This document shows positions 34,007 through 42,533 of a DNA stretch of 64,000 nucleotides, piece after piece. The stretch lies in assembly GCA_902786855.1 (NCBI GenBank), contig CADAEH010000003.1:113915-177914 (forward strand), read 5' to 3'. How positions within the stretch are numbered: the first letter of the stretch is position 1; each line of letters begins with the position of its first letter. The position numbers and the translations under genes are program-made. The stretch comes from an uncultured Eubacteriales bacterium. Its GTDB lineage: Bacteria > Bacillota > Clostridia > Peptostreptococcales > Anaerovoracaceae. Below the pieces are notes generated by a model. It had not been told where the DNA came from. It was given only the letters and a program-made list of their open reading frames with translations, and made no database searches.

Positions 34007-37000
34007 TTAAACTGCCATTGTTTTATTTGCACTTGGGAACATTCCTGATGGTATTGGGGAATGTAGCCTCCAATCAAAGCTTACAGGCATTTCTCCTTCG
34101 TGTCTCACATAGTCTGCGTTTCCTAAGAACACATATGGAGAAGTATAGGCCCCATTTTTCTTATATTCCCTAACAAATAATGAAACTAAATTGCCAGTTT
34201 CCTGTTGTTTGATATATCTCTGTATTTTAGGACTGCCTTGCTTGTCGCCGCTCTGGCTCTGCCAGTGGAACAATGTAGGCGTTACTGCATAATCATCATA
34301 CATTGTGGACGGAGAAAAATCTTTTTCTGATTTATTCAAATTAATCAGAAATATGTCAGTTTTTCTATCCTCAAAGTACTTAACACCCTCGCGGAACTCA
34401 GGTGAGGCAGTCTCATTGAAATATCCAAATGCCGCCATTATTTGGTTTGTGTTATAACTGCAATGTAGCTCCAGAGGGCATGAATAATCATATTCATTCT
34501 TCACAGAAATGAAATCAACTCTACTCCTGTTATATCTAAGAACCTCGAGCATTTCTTCTCTTACGAATTCTTCTTCCAAAACAGACTTTATACCATCGTC
34601 TATATTGCTGAACCCCATCCGCTCAGGATGCTTTTTGAAAAAAGTATAATACAGCATATTCCTCATGAGACGATCTGTGTCTGTAGTAACATTGCGCTTC
34701 TCTTCTATATAGTCAATCCAGAAATCAAGGAGCTTCAATGAGTTGATGTGGAACAGCCCGTTGAATTTTTTGTATACATCATCACTAACATCATACTCGG
34801 TATCAATTAGATTTGCCCATTTCTTTAACCGATATAATGATCTTTCACCATTGTACTTATAGAATTCATATAGGTTTAGATTGTATTCATCGAGGAAATT
34901 TGCTAATGTCAGCATTTTACCTGTATCTTCCTCGAACGTCCTGATATTAGCGGTCAGAGTCTTCTTATCATTATTTGTTTGTTTTAGATTCTCAAGGATG
35001 TATTCTTTTGCAACTCTCTCAAACTCGATATAGCATCCTCTTGGAAGGTTTGAAAATCCGTCTTCAACCTGTTTTCGTAATGACTTTCTACCTTTACCCA
35101 CAATCGCTTCATATTTAAGATCGAACTTATACTTCTTATTGGAACGACCGACAAAGTCAAGGACGGTTAGGCATTCTTTCCCTTCTGAGAGACGCAGGCC
35201 ACGACCTAATTGCTGTAGGAAAACTGTTGCACTTTCCGTAGGTCTAAGAAAGAGCACGGTATTCACCTCCGGTATGTCAACTCCCTCATTATACAGATCG
35301 ACTACAAAGATGAATTTGATTTCTCCCTTCACAAGCTGCCTTTTAGCATCATCGCGAATTGCGTCAACACTTTTTGCAGATAATGCGAGTGATGGGATCC
35401 CATGTCTATTAAAATAGTCAGCCATGTAGTTAGCATGCTTTACACTGATGCAAAACCCCAAACCTTTAACAGCATCGATGTCTGTTACATATTCTCTAAC
35501 CTTGCTGAGGATGAGATTACATCGTATATCATCGGATGTATATACATTCTCAAGCTGGTTAACATCATATCGTCCATTTATCCAATTGATCTTTTGATAG
35601 TCGACTTCATCTGTTATTCCAAAATATTGGAATGGGCTAAGTAAGTTTCTATTAATCGCATCCCCCAATAACATTTGAGATGCGATATGGCCATCAAAAT
35701 ACTTGAGTATATCCTTTCCATCCATTCGGTCTGGTGTTGCAGTAAGGCCCAAAAGTATTTTCGGCTTATAATACTCTAAAAGCTTCTGATAAGATTTTGC
35801 TGCAGCATGGTGAAACTCATCTACAACAATATAATCATAATAATCATAGGTTGTTCTGTTTTTCTCTAAAAGCCCAGATGAGTTGAGTGACTGAATACTT
35901 ATAAAAAGATGTTGGATATCATTAGGACGTCTGCCATCAACATAAAGCTCACCAAAATTAAAATCATTGAGTACTTCTCTGAATTTCTCAATGCTCTGTT
36001 CAAGTATTTCTTTTCGATGTGCTACAAAAAGCAGCCTCGCGCTTTCATTATCTTTTTTGAATCTCTTATAGTCGAACGCAGCTATAATTGTCTTCCCGAC
36101 ACCAGTCGCGCCGACGACCAGATTTTTATATCTGCCAAATAGTTCTCTCTCAGCAGCAAGATGGTCAAGTATCTCCTGCTGGTATACATACGGTCTGAAA
36201 GATAGATGCAAGTTCCTATTATTGCTCTTACTTTCTTTTGGATATGACAGCTCATACTGAAGCTTCTGTCTGCATTCTTCATCGGTCGGATCGAATGTTT
36301 CAAAGGTATCATCATTCCAGTATGTCTCAAAAGAGACTTGAAATTTCTTTACAATATCAAACGATTCTTTTTCAGTAACTTTAATATTCCATTCAAGACC
36401 ACCAGTTAGTGCAGGGTTGGAAAGATTGGAAGAGCCTATGTATGCCGTTGAGAAGCCTGTCTTTCGATTAAACAAATACGACTTTGCATGCATGCGCGCA
36501 TGATTTGTCTCATAGTTTACTTTTATTTCAGTGTTTGGAAGTTGTGACAACTCAAGAACAGCTTTATAGTCTGTTGCTTTTGTATATGTGGTGGTGATAA
36601 TCCTAAGTCTGCTGCCAGGTCTTGAAGTAAATTCCTGAAGTTCCTTAAACATTGGACGAATTGCGCTCCACTTTATGAATGCCACCAGCAGATCAACAGA
36701 ATCAGATGTCAGTATTTCCTTTTTCAATTCAGACATCATGCTGGGCTCATTAGGCGATCCGGTAAAAAGTGCATTTTCTGTAATAGAAGTCTCAGGACGT
36801 AAGTTTCCTTGGTGCTTGATGCTTCTTGCCGAATTAAGCTTATTGTATAGAGCAGTAAGGATTTCTCCTTTTTCAAGGATTTTATTATCTACAAAGTCTG
36901 TTTCTTCAGTGTGTATAGCAATTTCCTCAATAATGTCATTGCATAGCTTGATCTGAGCAACTAGTGCTTCTTGATCATGATTACTGCTAAAACTTTCTCG

Positions 37001-37174
37001 TATATAGCGCAATCCCTGCTGGATAACAGAAGATATATAAATAGAAAGAGCACGCCTCGCATCATCAGCTTTGAGTGACTCTTTGAAAATATCATAGTCT
37101 TCCTGGTCAAGCTCAGAAAGAGCTGCATCCACCTTATTATTTATAATCTGTTCATAAATACCATCATTTAGCAT
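34007..37174 (-). CDS. PLD-nuclease/DEAD-box helicase fusion with DUF3427 C-terminus
   Basis: This 1055-residue protein has four parts. Residues 1-150 are helical. Residues 150-330 are a PLD-type domain (MHAKSYLF as HxK, then IGSSNLSNPAL). Residues 360-760 are an SF2 helicase: VVGATGVGKTIIA, VVDEFHHAA (DEFH), LGLTATPDR, and VFLQQLGRGLRL as motif VI. The rest matches DUF3427 (ELHCSYNTNQIMAAFGYF; TPTLFHWQSQS). The domain order is known in a widespread family often found in defence islands. I prefer the start at 37174, seven bases after the GTPase stop; a longer frame would overlap that gene by 50 bases. Probably DNA translocation coupled to PLD cleavage. Confidence 0.88.
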   Translation of the reverse strand: MLNDGIYEQIINNKVDAALSELDQEDYDIFKESLKADDARRALSIYISSVIQQGLRYIRESFSSNHDQEALVAQIKLCNDIIEEIAIHTEETDFVDNKILEKGEILTALYNKLNSARSIKHQGNLRPETSITENALFTGSPNEPSMMSELKKEILTSDSVDLLVAFIKWSAIRPMFKELQEFTSRPGSRLRIITTTYTKATDYKAVLELSQLPNTEIKVNYETNHARMHAKSYLFNRKTGFSTAYIGSSNLSNPALTGGLEWNIKVTEKESFDIVKKFQVSFETYWNDDTFETFDPTDEECRQKLQYELSYPKESKSNNRNLHLSFRPYVYQQEILDHLAAERELFGRYKNLVVGATGVGKTIIAAFDYKRFKKDNESARLLFVAHRKEILEQSIEKFREVLNDFNFGELYVDGRRPNDIQHLFISIQSLNSSGLLEKNRTTYDYYDYIVVDEFHHAAAKSYQKLLEYYKPKILLGLTATPDRMDGKDILKYFDGHIASQMLLGDAINRNLLSPFQYFGITDEVDYQKINWINGRYDVNQLENVYTSDDIRCNLILSKVREYVTDIDAVKGLGFCISVKHANYMADYFNRHGIPSLALSAKSVDAIRDDAKRQLVKGEIKFIFVVDLYNEGVDIPEVNTVLFLRPTESATVFLQQLGRGLRLSEGKECLTVLDFVGRSNKKYKFDLKYEAIVGKGRKSLRKQVEDGFSNLPRGCYIEFERVAKEYILENLKQTNNDKKTLTANIRTFEEDTGKMLTLANFLDEYNLNLYEFYKYNGERSLYRLKKWANLIDTEYDVSDDVYKKFNGLFHINSLKLLDFWIDYIEEKRNVTTDTDRLMRNMLYYTFFKKHPERMGFSNIDDGIKSVLEEEFVREEMLEVLRYNRSRVDFISVKNEYDYSCPLELHCSYNTNQIMAAFGYFNETASPEFREGVKYFEDRKTDIFLINLNKSEKDFSPSTMYDDYAVTPTLFHWQSQSGDKQGSPKIQRYIKQQETGNLVSLFVREYKKNGAYTSPYVFLGNADYVRHEGEMPVSFDWRLHSPIPSGMFPSANKTMAV

Positions 37175-37181
37175 AGTAACT

Positions 37182-38438
37182 CTATTTTTTCTTCTGCTTA
37201 TTTTTATTGTCTTTGGTGAAAGATTTAGCAAGGGCTGCCAGTACCTTACCTATCGATTCCAGCTCTACTTTTCCATTACTGTCAATAGATAATTTTTTCA
37301 ATGCATCTACAATGCCTGGCAGGTAATCCTCAAACAAGTTCGTTATTTCTGCGTCCCAATCTACCGTTGTCAGTTCAATCTCTTTGTTGTAGACCTTCTG
37401 GAACAAAACATTACTGACTTCGCCCGCACCGAGTGTGATCGCACCTGCTACTGCAGCATTTAATACTGTGGCTGCCACATTTATCCCGGGGATCGCTTTA
37501 ATTGCATTTAACAGATTCCGACCTGCCATAGTTGTAGTCCCGACTTTGAGGATCGTATTAATGATCTCATTCGATGCATCATCCTGTATGCCATATATTT
37601 TTGCAACGCCAGTAAGCATGCTTGTCTGGATAGGAACAAGTATAGTTGCATCCGGAATCGGTAATGGAATAGCGCCAACAACTGTTGCACCTGTTGCAGC
37701 ACTGGCAATCAATGTATTTGCCATTGAATTCTTTATTTTGAGATCAATTTCTTTGATTGCTGTTTTACTTATTGCCCTTGCCTCAGGCACTAATTCTACA
37801 GTCCTGTTTATTAAAACATCCAGCCCCATCGGAGGAACAGTGACTGTATTATCTATTTTGTATTCCATTGCTACTACAGGAATGATATCTTTTACATTCA
37901 GCGGTCTCCTGTGATTTGTATTGTATTTATCGATCGCTGCCTTAGCCATGTTGATATTCTCAGAGATCTCCACCCGCGAATATGACTTCGTAAATACAAC
38001 AATGACCGGAACATTTTTCCAGCTGTTAGTTACACTTTTTATATATCCAAGAACTTCCTGATCGATCCTCTTAGTCGTCCCATCGATGCAGAACCAGATC
38101 ATATGAATGAGCTTCTCAACATTGCTGGTTCTGACACCTTCCATACTGAATTTTGCTATATCCCTCTTTATACGGTTTTGTTTGAAAATACCGTACTCAA
38201 ATCCAACGGTATCGATCATACGGAAAGGCAGCACCTGATTTTGATAAATAGCTATTTCTTTCGTTACTGCTTCCCCTATACCGGTCGGAGCCTTGTTTGC
38301 TTCTAAAATCGCATTGATAAGCGTGGATTTGCCGCACCCTGATGTACCAAGAATCAGCACATTTATCTTGTCGTCATTCATCGCTATTATCTGCTCATAT
38401 TGTGGAATCCATTTTTTCGGTTTTTTAATGACGGCCAT
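37182..38438 (-). CDS. DUF697-type GTPase
   Basis: The 418-residue protein has a G-domain: NVLILGTSGCGKSTLINAIL (P-loop, near residue 30), FRMIDTVGFE (G3 DxxG) and VIVVFTKSYSR (G4-like, with TKS in place of NKxD). The second half carries hydrophobic helices (ASAATGATVVGAIPLPIPDA, then IKAIPGINVAATVLNAAVAG), as in DUF697 proteins, and likely meets the membrane. A lysine-rich tail ends the protein. GGAGGTGC upstream supports the start. It is seven bases upstream of the PLD-helicase gene, so the two probably form one unit; GTPases of this shape occur in immunity and membrane remodelling. Confidence 0.8.
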   Translation of the reverse strand: MAVIKKPKKWIPQYEQIIAMNDDKINVLILGTSGCGKSTLINAILEANKAPTGIGEAVTKEIAIYQNQVLPFRMIDTVGFEYGIFKQNRIKRDIAKFSMEGVRTSNVEKLIHMIWFCIDGTTKRIDQEVLGYIKSVTNSWKNVPVIVVFTKSYSRVEISENINMAKAAIDKYNTNHRRPLNVKDIIPVVAMEYKIDNTVTVPPMGLDVLINRTVELVPEARAISKTAIKEIDLKIKNSMANTLIASAATGATVVGAIPLPIPDATILVPIQTSMLTGVAKIYGIQDDASNEIINTILKVGTTTMAGRNLLNAIKAIPGINVAATVLNAAVAGAITLGAGEVSNVLFQKVYNKEIELTTVDWDAEITNLFEDYLPGIVDALKKLSIDSNGKVELESIGKVLAALAKSFTKDNKNKQKKK

Positions 38439-38478
38439 TTTGCACCTCCAACCGATCTATGAAAGATTTCAACTTGCC

Positions 38479-38817
38479 TTATTCATTTTCTTCAAGGTAT
38501 CTGACACCTTTTCCGGTCTGTAAAGCATATTCAATTTCTGATTTCGTACTCTCACCAATATAGCCACCAACATTAATGACAAATATTTCGTCAGCCATAT
38601 CGATCTTGCGCTTGTGCATATCATCAAGCATTTCTTTCGTTTTGGTCAGCGTACCCTCGTCCATGTTCTCCCAGACTTCACTGTCACCCGAGTGACCGAA
38701 AAGGCCAACACTGATAACAATGTTACCCTCAAGAGTCAGACGCTTCTGAGCCTCCATGAATTCATCTTTGAAGCGGGTACTGCCGCAAAGTGTTATTACC
38801 TTGTATTTGTCTATCAT
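38479..38817 (-). CDS. Nucleoside 2-deoxyribosyltransferase-like protein
   Basis: The 112-residue protein begins with VITLCGSTRFKDEFMEAQ, the Rossmann-like opening of the deoxyribosyltransferase-like family (DUF4406-related), and has MHKRKIDMADEIFVINVGGYIGESTKSEIEYAL near the end, whose ADEIFV and GESTKSEIEYA segments match that family. Members bind nucleotides or nucleosides, and some act in phage or defence contexts. AAGGA nine bases upstream supports the start. It lies just before the GTPase gene, 40 bases apart, and after copy B of the 26-bp repeat. Confidence 0.75.
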   Translation of the reverse strand: MIDKYKVITLCGSTRFKDEFMEAQKRLTLEGNIVISVGLFGHSGDSEVWENMDEGTLTKTKEMLDDMHKRKIDMADEIFVINVGGYIGESTKSEIEYALQTGKGVRYLEENE

Positions 38818-38842
38818 ATTGCTTTTTCCTTATTCATTGTCT

Positions 38843-38950
38843 TTACGCTTTATCAATGAACTTGCTCATATACTCTCTGAGTGCCGGATCGCAGACATAA
38901 ACGAATGTGCCGCGAATACCTCGGGTCATGAGGGGCACTGCATATGTTTT
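38843..38950 (-). pseudogene. Remnant of a DUF2075-type helicase gene C-terminus
   Basis: The minus strand reads KTYAVPLMTRGIRGTFVYVC, then DPALREYMSKFIDKA and a TAA at 38843. The VLMTRG-x-x-G-x-(F/Y)VY pattern is the usual end of DUF2075 (schlafen/UvrD-like) proteins. No upstream part survives; the 261-residue gene ends right before it in another frame. It appears to be the leftover of a defence or mobile gene cut by later rearrangement. Confidence 0.55.
38847..38872. repeat. 26-bp direct repeat, copy B
   Basis: This matches copy A at 29936-29961 with a single difference and lies inside the DUF2075-like remnant. The pair brackets the block from the deoxyribosyltransferase-like gene to the 29978-30571 gene. 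Confidence 0.7.
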
Positions 38951-38951
38951 A

Positions 38952-39737
38952 CTAATTCTTTTTTGTTACTCCCCTCATCCTGCTTAATATCAACAGGAAC
39001 CATGTGCATATTTCTTCATTAAGTTCATATGGACCCGCCCAATGTGTAAGGTATCTCCAATATGAAAAAACTGCTGATCCAAGAAGATCCACATCATCTA
39101 TCTCATTGATTACTGATTGCAGTTTAGTGTTATGGACATCAAAGCAGCCGGGATATTGTCTTTCAAATTCAGCTCCACCATCCATCTGAAACCCTAACTC
39201 ATTACAGTCTTCGCCAAAGTAGAAGTCAAAATCCTTATCATTTCCGGTTGAGAAAAAATGGATCCATTTTTCTGTGAAAAGGAATATAGCCTTCTTTCCT
39301 TCGTAATCCGGAGCCATTTTGCTGTCGAAGCCCCAAAGACTATATACCGGAATGTATCTTCTTAGGAGTTTAGTCACCGGAACTGGTGTATTATCGTATA
39401 TAGTTCCGATCTCATTTCCTATCAACGGTCCTGAAAAATTACTTCTTTTGTCTCCTTCTCTAATAATTAAGTCCCAGAATCCGCAATCTGTTACATCATA
39501 GTCAGGATAAACGTTCCTCATGATGTTAATAAGAAACTGTGCTTTCCACTTGCCAATATTCATCTGCTTTTTCCTGCAGAATCCTTTTTCCGCAACATAT
39601 TGCTCATAATTTCTCGCAGAGAACCACACCCTTCCGGAAGAAGATACTGTCAGATGTTGTTCAACTTCATCAGACTTATCCGGCATAGGTCCATAGCAAA
39701 TATTGTTGCTGATCAATTTAAAGCTTGTTGTTCCCAT
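38952..39737 (-). CDS. Hypothetical third gene of the PLD operon
   Basis: I do not recognise a family. The 261-residue protein begins with GTTSFKLISNNICYGPMPDK, then has alternating strands and aromatic-rich turns (VWFSARNYEQYV; RYIPVYSLWGFDSKM; KWIHFFSTGNDKDFDFYFG). There is no signal peptide, membrane span or clear catalytic motif. Its ATG overlaps the TAA of the 931-residue PLD gene by one base (TAATG), so it is translationally coupled and probably part of the same machine. The 3' end abuts a DUF2075 remnant. Confidence 0.7.
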   Translation of the reverse strand: MGTTSFKLISNNICYGPMPDKSDEVEQHLTVSSSGRVWFSARNYEQYVAEKGFCRKKQMNIGKWKAQFLINIMRNVYPDYDVTDCGFWDLIIREGDKRSNFSGPLIGNEIGTIYDNTPVPVTKLLRRYIPVYSLWGFDSKMAPDYEGKKAIFLFTEKWIHFFSTGNDKDFDFYFGEDCNELGFQMDGGAEFERQYPGCFDVHNTKLQSVINEIDDVDLLGSAVFSYWRYLTHWAGPYELNEEICTWFLLILSRMRGVTKKN

Positions 39738-42532
39738 TATTTTTTAATAAATTTCCAAAGCAATCCTTTTCCGACTTTTTTTGTTGTGCCATCAGGTAGC
39801 GACAATTCAATTTTATCATCCGCAACTGACAATACTCTGCAAGTTCCCCACTTTACGTGGTTTATAGTATCACCTGCCTGTAAACCCAATTCTAATATTG
39901 GCGCTTCCTGAGTTTTCTTTTTGGGACTTCCATAGAATGATTTTATTCCAGTATCATATGGTTCCTTGTCCCCGGATTTTCTCGTAATAGTTCTCTGTAT
40001 ATATGAATTACCAATGTCTTTTTCAATCAAAATAGATTTGATGGGGTCGCCTTTTGTACCCATGCCTATATTGCTGACATCAACAATAATAGAATCAACT
40101 TCTGCATGATAATTAATACAGTAATTTTCAATTTCCCGGATCAGCCAGTCATTCTCACCCAACCATGATATAGCACTGTCGCTTTGCCCAATAACATAAT
40201 ACTTCTTTTTTGTAATTCCTATAAGTGCTGTCTTTCCAAGGTTTTTATGAATCAGAGTTTCCAATTGCCCTTTAGTCTTGTACCCGATTGAGTCCTCGAC
40301 ATATCTGATAACCTCTTTAACTGTAGGCCTTATTCCGGAAATACTATCACTTAAGTTTTTCTTTACTATAAATACTTCCAGAGCTTCACCAATAGAATCC
40401 ACTGTTTCATCAGTTATATAGCGATTCAAGGATTCTCTGATAGAGAATCTTTTGTTTAAAGCTTTTATTGAATCTGCTATATATGGCTCAAACTCATCTA
40501 AATTTTTACACAGTCTATATTCGAGATAATGATTTACTATATAGAATTCCAGCAGTGTTCTGGCCTGCTCCTCTGTTATTTCATCATTTTTATCAGCTAC
40601 TGCGAGCATAAGGAGATTCCTTGCAGTAATTGCATAATAAAGGTCAAACAGCCCGCTTGTTCTCCCCTCTGGGATGTAGCTAAATGCGTAGCATACAAAA
40701 GCAATGGCCTTTATGTATTCTTCTGTTGAAGCAATTTCAATATACTTCTCGTTCAAGACATCATTAACGGTCGATTTTATAAATCTAATGATCCTCTTCT
40801 CCCCTTCATTATCAAGGGGTTTCTTTTGACTATCATCCTGCCTGTTTTTGTTTCCTATCTCGGTCTCATCTTCAGTATTATTCTTTGGAGTACTATTTCT
40901 GCCTCCGGACGATAGCAGTCTTTTAAGGAAACTCAAGCTTAGCGATCCGGCTGTTTTATAGTTCTCGAATTCCTGTCTTTCCTCCGAGGTAGGTATTCTT
41001 GGCGGTATCACATATTCTATGATCCCCTCCGGTGCTTCTTCAGAGTCCTCCTTGTCGACTTCTGCTTTTTTGTTTTGTCCGAATAAGGCTGAGAGCTCCT
41101 CTCTTCTTTGGTGTTCACTTACACAAAGGGCAAGATATTTTCTGAGTGAGATCAAATTCTCATAGAATTCATTATATTGGGGATATTCATATACTTTGAG
41201 TGTTCGGCTGGGACTATCTGCGTTTCTGCTTAGCTCAATTTCTGTTTTATTCTGTATCCAGCATATGATTTCATATTTGCATTCACCATCTTCAAGGATA
41301 AGAGTCAATAAATCACTGACATGTGATAAATCTGCTGCTTTTAACATACAGACAATATGTCGTTCTCCCGGGTAGTACTTTAACGCTACTTCTGACTCTT
41401 CACACCTCACAATAAGGCCCTTGGGATCACTCAGGCAGCCTATTACAAGACTGATATTTCCATCCTCATCTATCTGTCCATACTTATAGTGATATTTCCC
41501 TTCACTTGTGAATCCAGTTATATCCAGCAGATCGCATTCAACATCGACCCCGTTCTCTACTATTATGTTGTCAAAAAAATAATCAAATTCTTTAGTTTTT
41601 CCTTTCTCCAGAATGTTGCATTCTACGTTCCCGCCTTCATTAGGGGTTTTCACCAAAGCAGCCAGAGTACAGTTTGCACTGCCATATAGAACCCAGGAAT
41701 CCTTTGATGATTTGAATCTGATTACTTTACCGTGATAAAAGTATCTGGATTTTGGATTTTTAAATCCATCAAACGCCTTCACAGCAAGTCTATTAATTTC
41801 AGCGGATTTTCTTGTGTTGAACCGGCTTTTATGGTTCTGTATATAAACATTTAATGAGGCTTTGGGGAAACGTTCTCGCATTATGCTCAAAGCACTAAGA
41901 TCATTGTCATAAAAAGGTACAGCGATATCCACAGACTTTACATCACTCATAAGCTGTGCCGCCTGCTCCAGGATACCAGTATCCATATTATGTATAAAAA
42001 CTGCTTCTGCCAAACCGGTCTGATTGGTCTGACTCAGATAAGGAATGCTTTGAACCTCGCGCATTAATTCGTTATCAAGTCCATATGACATTTCATATGA
42101 TTTCATAAGAAAACTTACTGCAGCCTGGATCAACGGAAGAAATTGAGAATCATCGCTGGTGACTTCAAAAGCATTAAAAATCTCATTATTCGTTATATAA
42201 CCACTATACGTGCAGTTAGCACTTGAAATAATCAGTTTGGCCCTATCCTGCGCCAGAAGAAGTATCATCTTGGGATGATACGCGCCTGCTATACTTACAG
42301 GATTGACTGAATATTTCTTTCCAAGCAGAACAGCAGGTTTTCTTATTTCTGCTATACCCTTATTCAGCTCCTTTGCATCAACGATAAGAGCGATTTTTCT
42401 TACTCCATTACTGTAAAGCCTGTTAATTATAAAGCGCTCGAAAAATTCCACATCGATATTAAATGTGGTAATAAGAGCTATTTCATACCCCGTACTCTTT
42501 TCTATTTCCTCAAGTGCTTTATAGTTATCCAT
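39737..42532 (-). CDS. Large PLD-superfamily protein with PcrA-like Tudor C-terminus
   Basis: The 931-residue protein has two PLD half-sites. One is AYHPKMILLL then ISSANCTYSGY (residues about 85-110). The other is FYHGKVIRFK then LYGSANCTLAAL (about 270-295). Both are HxK...SxN patterns, so a full active site can form. A mixed region follows, then a charged linker (about 540-580), then helices. The last 50 residues read LQAGDTINHVKWGTCRVLSV, then LPDGTTKKV, like the Tudor-type end of PcrA helicases that binds RNA polymerase. It starts one base after the 498-residue gene's stop and overlaps the next gene. Likely a nuclease that acts at transcribing or replicating DNA; this is inference. Confidence 0.78.
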   Translation of the reverse strand: MDNYKALEEIEKSTGYEIALITTFNIDVEFFERFIINRLYSNGVRKIALIVDAKELNKGIAEIRKPAVLLGKKYSVNPVSIAGAYHPKMILLLAQDRAKLIISSANCTYSGYITNNEIFNAFEVTSDDSQFLPLIQAAVSFLMKSYEMSYGLDNELMREVQSIPYLSQTNQTGLAEAVFIHNMDTGILEQAAQLMSDVKSVDIAVPFYDNDLSALSIMRERFPKASLNVYIQNHKSRFNTRKSAEINRLAVKAFDGFKNPKSRYFYHGKVIRFKSSKDSWVLYGSANCTLAALVKTPNEGGNVECNILEKGKTKEFDYFFDNIIVENGVDVECDLLDITGFTSEGKYHYKYGQIDEDGNISLVIGCLSDPKGLIVRCEESEVALKYYPGERHIVCMLKAADLSHVSDLLTLILEDGECKYEIICWIQNKTEIELSRNADSPSRTLKVYEYPQYNEFYENLISLRKYLALCVSEHQRREELSALFGQNKKAEVDKEDSEEAPEGIIEYVIPPRIPTSEERQEFENYKTAGSLSLSFLKRLLSSGGRNSTPKNNTEDETEIGNKNRQDDSQKKPLDNEGEKRIIRFIKSTVNDVLNEKYIEIASTEEYIKAIAFVCYAFSYIPEGRTSGLFDLYYAITARNLLMLAVADKNDEITEEQARTLLEFYIVNHYLEYRLCKNLDEFEPYIADSIKALNKRFSIRESLNRYITDETVDSIGEALEVFIVKKNLSDSISGIRPTVKEVIRYVEDSIGYKTKGQLETLIHKNLGKTALIGITKKKYYVIGQSDSAISWLGENDWLIREIENYCINYHAEVDSIIVDVSNIGMGTKGDPIKSILIEKDIGNSYIQRTITRKSGDKEPYDTGIKSFYGSPKKKTQEAPILELGLQAGDTINHVKWGTCRVLSVADDKIELSLPDGTTKKVGKGLLWKFIKK

Positions 42533-42533
42533 T

